This document shows, piece by piece, positions 1 to 8,849 of a DNA stretch of 64,000 nucleotides. The DNA comes from Desulfotignum sp032250905. GTDB lineage: Bacteria > Desulfobacterota > Desulfobacteria > Desulfobacterales > Desulfobacteraceae. A model generated the notes under the pieces. It was given only the letters and a program-made list of their open reading frames with translations, ran no database searches and was not told the DNA's origin. Numbering within the stretch: position 1 is the stretch's first letter; each line of letters opens with the position of its first letter. The position numbers and the translations under genes are program-made. The stretch is taken from positions 5,612-69,611 of the forward strand of contig JAVVEQ010000013.1 in assembly GCA_032250905.1 (NCBI GenBank). Reading direction: 5' to 3'.

Positions 1-966
1 GGGCATGATGGAAGATCCCGGTTCGTTGGCCGGCAGGTTCAACTCACCAATGCCGCACCGGGGACCTGAACCCAGCATGCGGATGTCATTGCCGATTTTC
101 ATGAGACTCACGGCAACGGTTTTAAGGGCACCATGGCAGGACACCAGGCTGTCATGGGCCGCCAGGGCCGCAAATTTATTGGTGGCCGGAACAAAAGGAT
201 GTCCGGTGAATTCCGCCAGTTTCTCCGCCATACGGATGTCAAACCCCTCAGGGGAGTTGAGGCCGGTGCCCAGCACCGTTCCCCCTATGGCTACCCGGGC
301 CAGCAGGGGCAGATGATCCGTCAACACCCGGATGCTCTGCTCCATCATGGCGGCATATCCTGAAACCTCCTGGCCCAGGGTCAGTGGAACGGCATCCATG
401 AAATGGGTCCGACCGATTTTGACGATACCGTCCCACTCCCGGCTCTTCCGGTCCAGTTCGCGGTAAAGGGATTTAAGGGCCGGAATCGTTGCCTCAGCCA
501 GCCGGGCATAGGCGGCCATGTGCATGGCTGTGGGAAACGCATCATTGGAGGACTGGGATTTATTGACATCGTCATTGGGATGCAGGATCACCCCGGTGTC
601 ATCTGTGCCCCGGCCGGACAACTCCCGGGCCCGGGCAACGATGACCTCGTTGACATTCATGTTGGTCTGAGTGCCGGACCCGGTCTGCCACACCTTTAAT
701 GGAAAATGGTCGTCAAGGTCTCCTTTGATGATTTCATCACACACCTGCACAATGAGCTGAATCTTTGAATCCGGCAGAAGCCCGAAACCGCCGTTTACCA
801 GGGCTGCCGCTTTCTTCAGGTATCCGAAGGCCCGGATTACCGGAATGGGCATTGTTTCATCGCCGATGTTGAAATTTTCCAGAGACCGCTGGGTCTGGGC
901 TCCCCAATAGACGTTTTCAGGGACACAAACCTCTCCCATGAAGTCTTTTTCCGTGCGTGTCGCCAT
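1..966 (-). CDS. fumC: Class II fumarate hydratase, C-terminus cut by window edge
   Basis: Cytosolic fumarase of the TCA cycle, interconverting fumarate and malate without Fe-S. The visible 322 residues hold the family landmarks in order: GSGTQTNMNVNEV near residue 100, HPNDDVNKSQSSND near 135, GRTHFMDAVPLTLGQE near 190 with the conserved His, and the superfamily signature GSSIMP just before the window ends. The GPRCGIGE stretch favours fumarase over aspartase. ATG at 966 is preferred because GGAG lies 5 nt upstream; an adjacent in-frame ATG at 969 would have only 2 nt. Either start overlaps or abuts the stop of the upstream acyl-CoA synthetase, so the two are probably translationally coupled. 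The last 140 or so residues lie outside the window. Confidence 0.93.
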   Translation of the reverse strand, partial: MATRTEKDFMGEVCVPENVYWGAQTQRSLENFNIGDETMPIPVIRAFGYLKKAAALVNGGFGLLPDSKIQLIVQVCDEIIKGDLDDHFPLKVWQTGSGTQTNMNVNEVIVARARELSGRGTDDTGVILHPNDDVNKSQSSNDAFPTAMHMAAYARLAEATIPALKSLYRELDRKSREWDGIVKIGRTHFMDAVPLTLGQEVSGYAAMMEQSIRVLTDHLPLLARVAIGGTVLGTGLNSPEGFDIRMAEKLAEFTGHPFVPATNKFAALAAHDSLVSCHGALKTVAVSLMKIGNDIRMLGSGPRCGIGELNLPANEPGSSIMP

Positions 967-3395
967 CATGTCTCCTTTTTGTCAAAACCTGTCAAACCGG
1001 CATTGGACCGGATGGCATCGGCCCGCAGCCGGCCCTGGATATACAGGGCCAGGGCTGCCACGGCCTGATCGCACACCTTAAATACCGGAACGCCTTCTGC
1101 CATCAGGGCATCCCGCAGCGGATCATACAGCCGTCCCCCGTCCACAACGGTGACCACCGGGGTCCGGGTCCGGGTCTTCAGATTGATCATCAACTGCCGG
1201 ATACTGGTGTCCTGATGCATGTCAAAACCCGGGCTCTCTGACACATCCAGGGTTTTCATGGCCGGTGACAGCGGATCCAGGCTCAGGATCACGGCATCCA
1301 CATTCGGGTCCCGGGCCAGGATGTCGCAGATCTGTGCGTGGGTTTCATCATCGGCCGCCGGATTGATGTCCAGGGGGTTGGACAGGGTTACCAGGTCGGA
1401 CAAACCTTTGTTTGAGAGCACCTGGGCCACCGCCTGCCAGGTGGATTCCCTGCATTGTGCCAGTTCCAGGGAAAAATCATCGGACTGAATGGCATCCGCC
1501 ATGCCGACGGCCTCAAATCCGGCACCACTGACAACAGCCAGGCGGTTGCCCTGAATCATTTTTTGGTTCAGGGTTTCCGCCAGCAGCATCAGGTCCTGGA
1601 ATTCGGTGAAACTGCGGGCCACAATGGCCCCGGCCTGGGACACGGTGCTCTCGCATACCATGTAATCTCCGGCCAGGGAGGCGGTATGACTGCCCGTGGC
1701 CGCCTTGCCTTCCGGGGTCCGGCCGGCTTTGTAAAACACCACGTCCTTGCCTGCCAGCACCGCCTGCCTGACGGACCGGCAAAAGGCCAGGCCGTCCAGG
1801 TCATTGAAGCCCTCCGCATACACGGCAATCACATCCACCTGATCCGAATCCTTGAAATAGGCCACCATGTCTCCCAGAGTAAGATCGGTCTGGTTACCCA
1901 TGGAAATCATATATGCAGGAGACAGAAACGGACTCTGATGGGTCCGGTGAAGCATGAATGCCCCGCTCTGGCTGACCAGGGCCGCCCTGTGACAGGCTTT
2001 TCCCCGGACCTTGGGCAATTTTTCCTCTGGAATGAACCAGGTGTCATACTGACCGGGTTTTGAAATCACGCCCATACAGTTGGCCCCCAGAAAAACAGGG
2101 CCGCCGCCTTCCTTTGTGTGGGCGTCATGGATTTGAGCGATCACCTGGCGGGCCCGGTCACGGCTGTCTTCGGTCTCCCCCATGCCTCCGGGAATCAGCA
2201 TGACCGCCCGGGCCAGATCCTTTTCAATGATCTCTTCCACCAGGTCCGGCACCTGGGACGCCCCCACGGCCACGATCAACAGATCCAGTCCCGATATCCG
2301 GTCTTTTTCTAAGCAATCAAACCTTTCCAGGCCGCGGACACCGTCGATCTCAGTTACCCCTTTCTTGAACACCACCACCTGGTTTTTGTCAAATCCCTCG
2401 GCCAGAATGTTATTGAGAATGATCCGCCCGAAATTGTTCCGGGTGGCGGACACGCCGATAATACCAATGGACACAGGATGAAGCAGGTGTTCGATCTTGG
2501 CGACCGGCCGTGGGCCATGGTGTTTCACGGGAAGTGAAAACCGGCACAGCCCGTCCAGGGGCACCATGAGATAGTCGGTGAACGCAAAGGGATTGATTTC
2601 CAGTTCATCGATAATAAACGGCGCGTCCGGATTGATCCGGGAATAAAAATTGCCGATCCGGACAAAGGATTCAAAACATTCCATGATCTGTTCGTCTGTG
2701 ACGATACGCCGCTGTCCTCGTGTCAGGCCGGCCAGTTTGCGGTAGGAAATCGTCTGACGGAACAGCTGAAAAAAACCGGGGCTGTCTTCCATGGCCGTGG
2801 AAGCGGCCACAATGGCCTGACCTTTTCTGAAGCGGCTGGCGTAGAGTTCCGTGTCCGTGCCGCCCAGACCCGCGCTGATGATGGGACCGAATTCCCGGGT
2901 ATGCCGCAGCCCCACAATGAGTTCATTGCCGAATGCCTGGGAATCCGGGGGCATGTACTGGACCAGAAGCACCCCTTTGATATCCCTGGCTACCGCCGTG
3001 ACCAGGGCGTCACCCTTCAAACCCCGGTAAGGTTCCGGCATGTCCTGATCCGGAATCTGGGCTGCGTAGTCCTCCGGCACTTCGTAAAACATGCGCCGAA
3101 CCGTTGACCTGATTCTGCCGGGATCTTTTTCCACGATTCTCACCCCGCCCACCTCGGTTTTGTGAACAATGGCAGGAGAGACGATTTTCAGTACACACCG
3201 GGTACCTGGAAAAGATGTCAATGCATCATCCGTGTACCGGGTTCCCCGGGTCAACAGCCTGCATTCAGGCGGGGTTTCCGCACCGGAACAGGCCAGCAGC
3301 TGATATACCTCGTACTCGTAAAGAAAACGGCGGCCCTCTTTGCAGGCAGTTTCAAACATCTGGGTGATGCGGTCAAAATCGATGGGGATTTCCAT
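966..3395 (-). CDS. ADP-forming acetyl/acyl-CoA synthetase, fused beta-alpha subunits
   Basis: Predicted NDP-forming acyl-CoA synthetase converting acyl-CoA, ADP and phosphate to acid, CoA and ATP, or the reverse. An ATP-grasp domain fills about residues 1-240 and carries the beta-subunit phospho-His motif in SPAIVHKTEVGGV (His about 78). A Rossmann CoA-binding domain begins near 340 (SIGIIGVSATRNNFG), followed by succinyl-CoA-ligase-like domains with the alpha catalytic His in ATGSHTASLAG. All catalytic elements are present in one 809-residue chain. ATG at 3395 is chosen because GGGAG lies 8 nt upstream; the frame stays open to 3512 but the extra residues look non-homologous. It overlaps fumC, suggesting one acetate/TCA-linked unit. 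Substrate range cannot be read from the sequence. Confidence 0.88.
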   Translation of the reverse strand: MEIPIDFDRITQMFETACKEGRRFLYEYEVYQLLACSGAETPPECRLLTRGTRYTDDALTSFPGTRCVLKIVSPAIVHKTEVGGVRIVEKDPGRIRSTVRRMFYEVPEDYAAQIPDQDMPEPYRGLKGDALVTAVARDIKGVLLVQYMPPDSQAFGNELIVGLRHTREFGPIISAGLGGTDTELYASRFRKGQAIVAASTAMEDSPGFFQLFRQTISYRKLAGLTRGQRRIVTDEQIMECFESFVRIGNFYSRINPDAPFIIDELEINPFAFTDYLMVPLDGLCRFSLPVKHHGPRPVAKIEHLLHPVSIGIIGVSATRNNFGRIILNNILAEGFDKNQVVVFKKGVTEIDGVRGLERFDCLEKDRISGLDLLIVAVGASQVPDLVEEIIEKDLARAVMLIPGGMGETEDSRDRARQVIAQIHDAHTKEGGGPVFLGANCMGVISKPGQYDTWFIPEEKLPKVRGKACHRAALVSQSGAFMLHRTHQSPFLSPAYMISMGNQTDLTLGDMVAYFKDSDQVDVIAVYAEGFNDLDGLAFCRSVRQAVLAGKDVVFYKAGRTPEGKAATGSHTASLAGDYMVCESTVSQAGAIVARSFTEFQDLMLLAETLNQKMIQGNRLAVVSGAGFEAVGMADAIQSDDFSLELAQCRESTWQAVAQVLSNKGLSDLVTLSNPLDINPAADDETHAQICDILARDPNVDAVILSLDPLSPAMKTLDVSESPGFDMHQDTSIRQLMINLKTRTRTPVVTVVDGGRLYDPLRDALMAEGVPVFKVCDQAVAALALYIQGRLRADAIRSNAGLTGFDKKET

Positions 3396-3539
3396 TGTGC
3401 GTGCTCCCGACACATAAAAAGGGGGTGGACAGATGTGAAAACATACCATCCGGACCCGTGGTCTGTCAATGAAGATGGCACCCATCACCGCCTGTGCAAA
3501 AATTCTTGGCATTCAAAAACCGCCGTGATAAAAAAAAGC

Positions 3540-4235
3540 ATGTCAAAAGAACGGTTTAAACATTTCATGTACCGCCATGTGATCCCCGCCGCCGGATTGG
3601 CCGCGGTCCGGCTTTTAAGCGCCACGCTCCGGATACGGTTGATGAACCCTGAAAATGAACTGGCCGCTCAGTCAGAGAGCAACGGGCTGATCTATGCTTC
3701 ATGGCATCAGCGTTTTTTTCCGGGCATCACGTTTTTTTCCACCCGCAAACCCATTGCCATCATCGTCAGTAAAAGCCTGGACGGAGAGATGATCGCCCGT
3801 GTGGTGAGGTCTTTGGGATGGCACCCAGTGCGGGGATCTTCTTCCCGGGGAGGTAAAGAAGCCCTGTCCCGGATCAAGGATCTGGGAACCACCGGCTTCC
3901 GGGTAGGCCATATCGTGGATGGGCCCCGGGGGCCATTCGGCGTGATCAAGCCCGGCCTGATCCGCATCGCCCAGTTTACAGGCATGCCCATCTTGCCCAC
4001 CATCACCTCGGCCCAGGACCGGTGGGTCTTCAGCTCCTGGGACCGGTTCATGGTTCCCAAACCCTTCTCCCGGGTGATCCTCCGGTTCGGAGATCCCATT
4101 TATGTGCCAGAGGAACTGGATGCGAAGGCATTCGAAAATCAGCGGCTGAGAGTGGAACAGGTCATGACCCTTCTATACGGGGATACCGACCGGATCTGGG
4201 AAGATCCCGCCCGGATCAGTGCCCTGTTCGGTTGA
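3540..4235 (+). CDS. DUF374-type lysophospholipid acyltransferase-like protein
   Basis: A 231-residue protein of the DUF374/LPLAT-like family, related to acyltransferases acting on lipid A or phospholipid precursors at the inner membrane. ASWHQRFFPG (about residue 55) carries the His of the acyltransferase motif, and HIVDGPRGP (about 130) is the family hallmark; PILP and FGDPIYVP follow. The N-terminus has a short hydrophobic stretch (AAGLAAVRLLSATL) compatible with peripheral membrane attachment. The ATG at 3540 matches where similarity begins; the frame is open further upstream, but that part overlaps the 5' end of the divergent synthetase gene. Acyl donor and acceptor are unknown. Confidence 0.8.
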   Translation: MSKERFKHFMYRHVIPAAGLAAVRLLSATLRIRLMNPENELAAQSESNGLIYASWHQRFFPGITFFSTRKPIAIIVSKSLDGEMIARVVRSLGWHPVRGSSSRGGKEALSRIKDLGTTGFRVGHIVDGPRGPFGVIKPGLIRIAQFTGMPILPTITSAQDRWVFSSWDRFMVPKPFSRVILRFGDPIYVPEELDAKAFENQRLRVEQVMTLLYGDTDRIWEDPARISALFG

Positions 4236-4241
4236 ATCTGC

Positions 4242-5597
4242 CTATGGCTGTTTTCTCCCCTTGAAACGGACGGCACACACCGCAGCCAGCACCAGAAAAT
4301 TCACTGTAAAAAACAATGGAAACCAGAAAAACGTATCCACAAACACCTGGTTTTCAATCATTTCCGGGGACAGACCTGTTGAGGGATCCACCCCGGTTTT
4401 GGCCAGTTTCAGGACCAGGGCGTAGGCCACCCCCAACAGCCCGTAGGAAACATTGTAGGACAACCCCTTGAAGCTCAGCACCGTGGCCCGCTGCCTGGAA
4501 TCGGTTTCCCGGTTGATGTAGAAGCTGACAAAAAACCCGTTAAAATTCATTGCGGCAAAGGTCACCAGTGCCGGCACCAGCCCCAGCCAGGGCCAGAATC
4601 CGTTCATGCCGACAAGCCCTGCAACCGCCAGGCCGGAAGTGATCAAAAGGGCGGCCTTTGGAGATCGGTTCTCCGCGATCTGCCGGGCGATCCTCGGCAC
4701 CACCACTCCCAGAAGGGCCACCACCGATCCCATGAGTCCGAAAATGGATTCCGGAATGCCGATCATCCGGTAATACTGACTCGACAAGGTAATGACCATA
4801 CGGATGGTGCCGTCCAAAAGCATACCGAACAGCATCACCCACAGGACAAACCGGGTTTTCAAAATCCATACCCCGGCATTCAGGGTCACGGCGAAGGTCT
4901 GTTTTATGGATCGGTCCATTTGACCCCTGTCCGCACCTTCCGGCTCCGTCATTTTCAGGGTGCTGAAAAATGCCAGCAGGGCCAGAACAAAGGTCAGATA
5001 CAATGGAAACCGCATGGTCACTTCCTGGGTCAGGGAAACACCCAGGCCCATCCAATCCGCCACCCGGCCCATAAGTTGGGGATCATACACCACGGCCCCG
5101 ATGGTCATGGCGATCACAAACCCGATGGCCTGATACCGCATCAGCACCTCCAGAACCCGGCCCCACTGATCGGCCAGGCCCGCCTCGCTCAGGCTGTCAT
5201 AGGCCAGGGCTTCATCCGCACCACTGGCGGCCGCCTCGGCCAGGCCGCTGAGCACCCGGTTCACCAGAAACACCGAAAATATCAGCACCGGATCGATCCG
5301 GGGCATGAAACTGATGATGCCGATTTCAAAGATCATCACACCGGCGGCGAAATTGAGGAGCCGTTTTCTACCGATGATATCCGCCACCGCGCCGGACGGC
5401 ACCTCCGCCAGTACGATGGTGGCAGCCCAAACCGCGTTAAGAACCGAAAACTGGGCCACGGTCAAACCGAAATCCAGAAACAGAATGGTGAATACCGGGT
5501 AGTAGAACCGTGAATTGAAAAACACCCGAAACGCGATGAACCATCGGATATCGGGAATCTCAAATGGGGTTTTCACACTGTCGGTCATAAAATTCAT
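4242..5597 (-). CDS. MFS transporter
   Basis: Integral membrane protein of 451 residues with about 12 predicted hydrophobic segments and the MFS inter-helix 2-3 loop motif, here GAVADIIGRKRLLN near residue 70. Acidic residues and a GADEALAYDSL stretch near 130 resemble MFS members of uncertain substrate found in many anaerobes. It is convergent with the acyltransferase gene, with 6 nt between the stops, and transcribed away from apbE. Two in-frame ATGs (5597 and 5588) could start it; there is no strong ribosome binding site to separate them. No substrate can be assigned. Confidence 0.8.
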   Translation of the reverse strand: MNFMTDSVKTPFEIPDIRWFIAFRVFFNSRFYYPVFTILFLDFGLTVAQFSVLNAVWAATIVLAEVPSGAVADIIGRKRLLNFAAGVMIFEIGIISFMPRIDPVLIFSVFLVNRVLSGLAEAAASGADEALAYDSLSEAGLADQWGRVLEVLMRYQAIGFVIAMTIGAVVYDPQLMGRVADWMGLGVSLTQEVTMRFPLYLTFVLALLAFFSTLKMTEPEGADRGQMDRSIKQTFAVTLNAGVWILKTRFVLWVMLFGMLLDGTIRMVITLSSQYYRMIGIPESIFGLMGSVVALLGVVVPRIARQIAENRSPKAALLITSGLAVAGLVGMNGFWPWLGLVPALVTFAAMNFNGFFVSFYINRETDSRQRATVLSFKGLSYNVSYGLLGVAYALVLKLAKTGVDPSTGLSPEMIENQVFVDTFFWFPLFFTVNFLVLAAVCAVRFKGRKQP

Positions 5598-5790
5598 TTC
5601 TGTCTCAGTTCAGGGTGATCAGCCGTTGACCAATCTGATGTATCATATGCGGGCCCTCAAGTCACGAATCAATTAACGGGTGATCAGACGGGCCGCAAAA
5701 ACGGTTCACCACTTGTGAAACCGGCAACGCTCCGGTATGATGCGTGTCAAGCACCTTCAAAACAATGGAAAAAAGCAATAAGGAACTATC

Positions 5791-6816
5791 ATGAACCGAT
5801 TCCTGGCATGCATAGCCCTGGGCATTGTCTGGCTCATTTTCCTGTGGATCCCTCCGGCAGCCCAGGCAGGGGAATACATGATCCAGGGCCGCACCATGGG
5901 CACGTTTTACACGGTCAAGCTGGTGTCATCCAGACAGCAGTCCATGGAGCTGTGGCAGAAAAAAATCGATACCCGGCTGGCACAGGTCAATGCCGGGCTG
6001 TCCATGTATGATCCGGACAGTGATCTCTCCCGGTTTAACCGGACGGAAGCCGGCCGGCCTTTCCGGTTGTCCCATGATTTTGCCCGGGTCATGGACGTTG
6101 CCCGGACCGTGTTCACCCTCACCGGCGGGGCCTGGGACGGCACGGTCAAACCCCTGGTGGACCTGTGGGGATTCGGCACCCGGCAACCCACAGACACCCT
6201 GCCGGACCCGGCCGCCATCGCCGGGGCCATGGCTTTGACAGGATTTCAGCACCTGGTGCTTGAAAACAACCATCTGAAAAAAACAAAACCGGGCATCACC
6301 CTGGACCTGGGCTCCATCGCCAAGGGGTTCGGTGTAGATGCCGTGGCCCGGGTCCTGACCCAGTCAGGGATTGATGATTTTCTGGTGGAAATCGGGGGTG
6401 AGCTTTACGGATCCGGGGTCAACCGCCACAAAAAACCCTGGTCCGTGGGTATTACACCTCCCCTTAAAACCGGGTCAAACCCCGGCCTTTACAAGGTGGT
6501 CACTCTGGAAAACCGGGCCATTGCCACCAGCGGGGATTACCGCAATTTTTTTGAGGTTCAGGGAAAGATCTATTCCCATATCATTGATCCCAAAACCGGT
6601 TTTCCCGTGGACAATCAGGTGGTCAGCGCGTCGGTCATCGCAGACACCTGCACGTTTGCCGATGCCCTGGCCACGGCCCTCATGGTGATGGATCCTGCAG
6701 ACAGCCTGACCCTGGTGAACCGCCTGGATGATGTGGAATGCCTGATCATTCAAAAGGCCCCCACCGGATTTACGGAGTTTGCCTCCCGTCATTTTCACAC
6801 CTTTGTTCAGCCATAG
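5791..6816 (+). CDS. apbE: FAD:protein FMN transferase, exported
   Basis: ApbE-family flavin transferase that attaches FMN through a phosphoester bond to Thr/Ser of target proteins such as Rnf and Nqr subunits outside the cytoplasmic membrane. The first 26 residues form a signal peptide ending in AAQA. TMGTFYTV is the family start motif, DLGSIAKGFGVD (about residue 175) lines the FAD site, ATSGDYRNFF and SHIIDPKTGFPV (about 265) are further conserved blocks, and DACALATALMVM-like sequence with metal-binding Asp follows. Length (341) is normal. It stands alone; no rnf genes are visible in the window, so its targets lie elsewhere. Confidence 0.93.
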   Translation: MNRFLACIALGIVWLIFLWIPPAAQAGEYMIQGRTMGTFYTVKLVSSRQQSMELWQKKIDTRLAQVNAGLSMYDPDSDLSRFNRTEAGRPFRLSHDFARVMDVARTVFTLTGGAWDGTVKPLVDLWGFGTRQPTDTLPDPAAIAGAMALTGFQHLVLENNHLKKTKPGITLDLGSIAKGFGVDAVARVLTQSGIDDFLVEIGGELYGSGVNRHKKPWSVGITPPLKTGSNPGLYKVVTLENRAIATSGDYRNFFEVQGKIYSHIIDPKTGFPVDNQVVSASVIADTCTFADALATALMVMDPADSLTLVNRLDDVECLIIQKAPTGFTEFASRHFHTFVQP

Positions 6817-6857
6817 TGCGTGTTCAGGCCCATTGAGCCTGGATAATCCGGCCCGGT

Positions 6858-7790
6858 TCATCCCTGTTTTTCCGGCCGGTATTTTTTCCCCTGAAAAGAG
6901 TCCCGCCCCAGCAGAGCCTGCTGGATCAGGTTAAAGGTCTCCCGGTACCGCCCGGCCCAGGCCGGAGCCCGCAGTTCACTGCCATGGGGATCTCCCGTGA
7001 TCCGCTGAATCACCATCTGTTCAGGCAGCAGTTCCAGGAAATCACACACCGTTTCCACATAGGCAGACTGTTCCATGGGCCGGTATTTTCCGGCCAGGAA
7101 CAGCCGGTCCAGCGGTGTGTCTTTGATCACATACAGCAGGTGAATCTTGACGCCGTGAATACCGGATTCTGCCAGGTACCGGGCCGTATCCAGCATCATG
7201 CCACGGGTTTCTCCGGGCAGGCCTAAGATCACGTGGGCACAGATCCGGATCCCCCGTCCCCGGGTCATGGCCACGGCGTTTTGAAATGCCTTCAGTCTGT
7301 GGCCCCGGTTGATGAAAGCCAACGTGGTGTCATGGACCGACTGGAGCCCGTATTCCAGCCATACCAGATATTTCCGGGCATACGATTCAATCAGGTCCAG
7401 CTTTTGTTCATCGATGCAGTCCGGCCGGGTTCCCACGGCCATGCCCACCACCCCCTCGCAGGAAAACGCCGCACCATACATCTCCCGCATATTTTCAACA
7501 GAGGTATAGGTATTGGTAAACGACTGAAAATACGCCAGAAATTTCTTTGCCTTGTATTTTCTCATCATGGGAATCTTACCGGCTTCGATTTGCTCCCGGA
7601 TGCCCATGCCCCGGGCAAAAGCCCCTGTGCCGGACCCCTTGGCGTTGCAGTAAATACAGCCTTGATCCGACAGGGTGCCATCCCGGTTGGGACAGGTGAG
7701 CCCGGCATCCACGGCAATCTTCTGAACCCGCTCGCCGAACAGGCCTCTCAGATAACTGTTATAGTCAGTGTACCGCTTTGATCGATCCAT
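6858..7790 (-). CDS. YhcC/TIGR01212-family radical SAM protein
   Basis: Radical SAM enzyme of the YhcC type, 310 residues. The cluster-binding motif is CX11CX2C (Cys33, 45, 48, in CPNRDGT...GCIYC), the spacing characteristic of this family rather than the usual CX3CX2C. A GTRPD motif and HVILGLPGET (about residue 190) follow, as in family members. The biochemical reaction of the family is not firmly established. ATG at 7790 is chosen because MDRSKRYTDYNSYLR matches the usual family start and AGGA lies 8 nt upstream; a GTG at 7832 with an AAGGAG is a possible longer start. Convergent with apbE. Confidence 0.87.
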   Translation of the reverse strand: MDRSKRYTDYNSYLRGLFGERVQKIAVDAGLTCPNRDGTLSDQGCIYCNAKGSGTGAFARGMGIREQIEAGKIPMMRKYKAKKFLAYFQSFTNTYTSVENMREMYGAAFSCEGVVGMAVGTRPDCIDEQKLDLIESYARKYLVWLEYGLQSVHDTTLAFINRGHRLKAFQNAVAMTRGRGIRICAHVILGLPGETRGMMLDTARYLAESGIHGVKIHLLYVIKDTPLDRLFLAGKYRPMEQSAYVETVCDFLELLPEQMVIQRITGDPHGSELRAPAWAGRYRETFNLIQQALLGRDSFQGKKYRPEKQG

Positions 7791-7904
7791 GAGAAAGATC
7801 CTGTCGCTTTGAGTTTTTAGCGTCAAAGACACCCTCCATTCTCTCCTTTATGCTTATCAATCCCAACGTAAATCAGAGTGGTATCCTCATTACACGCTGA
7901 ATAA

Positions 7905-8003
7905 CAAAAAAAACTGAGTTTCGGCACCTGGGAACTGATTTTATGCGGGGAATTTGACGGAGGGAGAAGAAAACGGGGCCTGGTCAAGATCATCGGTGAA
8001 TAA
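7905..8003 (+). pseudogene. C-terminal fragment of a YjbQ-family gene
   Basis: Reading frame ending in TAA at 8001-8003 gives a peptide containing KLSFGTWELILCGEFDGG and ending KRGLVKIIGE, which is the C-terminal block of YjbQ (UPF0047) proteins (G-W-x2-I-x3-EFDG...IIGE). There is no start codon. Just upstream the frame is broken within an A8 run; restoring it would only add TLNN. The rest of the gene is absent here, but the N-terminal part of a YjbQ gene lies 420 bp downstream on the same strand with its own C-terminal block missing. This is a relic from a rearrangement or tandem duplication. Confidence 0.72.
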
Positions 8004-8043
8004 CCTCGACCTTCCCCATGGGTTTAACTGCTGGTTCGGTCAT

Positions 8044-8253
8044 TTACTCTGCATTGAAATTCTTCAGAATTTTCTTTGCTAATGGCTCTTTGATTTCGTT
8101 ATGCCGAGGGATAGTTTCAATGGCCTGCCGCAAACTATCTCTAACTTCATCAATCATTTCGCCCTGTCCATTAGCACCAGGCACTTCTGGGCAGATCGCC
8201 CAGAAGCCACCTTCGGGTGCTGCCTCAATTATGGCCGTAAATTCTGCTTTCAT
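8044..8253 (-). pseudogene. hicB-hicA in-frame deletion fusion (toxin-antitoxin relic)
   Basis: Frame of 69 residues preceded by GAGGAG 6 nt before the ATG. Residues 1-46 are a typical HicB antitoxin N-terminus (EFTAIIEAAPEGGFWAICP, then VPGANGQGE). The remaining 23 residues (TIPRHNEIKEPLAKKIL) instead match the end of HicA toxins, whose family motif is [ST][VI]PRHxEI...A..I...L. I infer that a deletion removed the HicB C-terminus and most of hicA and fused the ends in frame near 8115. The HicA catalytic His of the GSHxxx motif is gone, so no toxin activity is expected. The DNA is more AT-rich than its neighbours, as often in acquired TA loci. Confidence 0.68.
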
Positions 8254-8256
8254 CAT

Positions 8257-8307
8257 AATCTCCTCGAAAAATCGTTTGAGACCTTCATGGTTGAATTTTT
8301 GAATCAT
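8257..8307 (-). pseudogene. Possible N-terminal fragment of a HigB/RelE-type toxin
   Basis: Seventeen codons in frame with the hicB relic read MIQKFNHEGLKRFFEE, resembling the N-terminus of HigB-like toxins (typically MIKxFxHKGLxxFF). The match is short and could be chance. It would be the stump of a second toxin gene, with the hicB ribosome binding site directly after it. Confidence 0.3.
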
Positions 8308-8421
8308 GCGCTGTAAGTGTAACCAGATACATTTCAGGCGTCAAATGGAATTTTTGATGGGCTTGAGATAACGGCAATCGTATATTCTTTTTCCGACAAA
8401 ACCCCAACATTGAGGAGTATA

Positions 8422-8781
8422 ATGAAAACCTTTCGAAAAGAACTGTGGTTCAATGTCCCGTCCCGGCGGGCCTTCATTAATATAACACCGGATGTGCAAC
8501 AGTGTATCGACAAGAAAGAGATCAAAGAGGGACTGGTCCTTGTGAACGCCATGCACATCACCGCATCGGTGTTTATCAACGATGACGAACCCGGACTACA
8601 CCATGACTATGACCAGTGGCTGGAAAAACTGGCCCCCCATGAACCGGTGTCTCAATACCGGCACAATGTGGGGGAAGATAATGCCGATGCCCACCCGGAT
8701 CTGTATGATACGCTGCACAATCACCGGTTTGGCCATGCCTGCCCGCAGCTGATAAAAAACATGTTGACGCTGGATCTATGA
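8422..8781 (+). pseudogene. YjbQ-family protein lacking its C-terminal block
   Basis: 119-residue frame. Residues 1-91 are a good YjbQ/UPF0047 sequence: ELWFNVPSRRAFINIT, EGLVLVNAMHITASVFINDD, WLEKLAPHEP and GEDNADAH. Family members (about 135-140 residues) then continue with an LKRxxMG region and a GPWEQIFYGEFDGG-like C-terminus, but here about 28 unrelated residues follow to a TGA. The missing C-terminal block occurs 420 bp upstream (7905-8003). The unrelated tail coincides with the promoter of the next gene. Start: GAGGAG lies 4 nt before the ATG. The family fold is a trimer with the active site formed partly by the C-terminus, so this product is probably inactive. Confidence 0.7.
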
Positions 8782-8811
8782 ATCTATATATTCCATTTTT
8801 ATGATATATAG
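8764..8811 (+). promoter_or_regulatory. Promoter with overlapping palindromic operator, copy 1
   Basis: TTGACG at 8764-8769, 17-nt spacer, TATATT at 8787-8792. The -10 lies inside a perfect inverted repeat CTATATAT (8784-8791), 12-nt spacer, ATATATAG (8804-8811). The same arrangement recurs at 9641-9688. An AT-rich palindrome over the -10 is typical of ArsR/SmtB operators; the ArsR encoded at 9938 is the obvious candidate. It drives the selenoprotein gene at 8850. Confidence 0.72.
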
Positions 8812-8849
8812 TCAAGAATAACCCTGCACCGTTCCAAAAGGAGTTTCAC

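Noticed and set aside
3162..3539. N-terminal extension of the acyltransferase
   Set aside because: It overlaps the 5' part of the divergent synthetase gene and shows no family residues.
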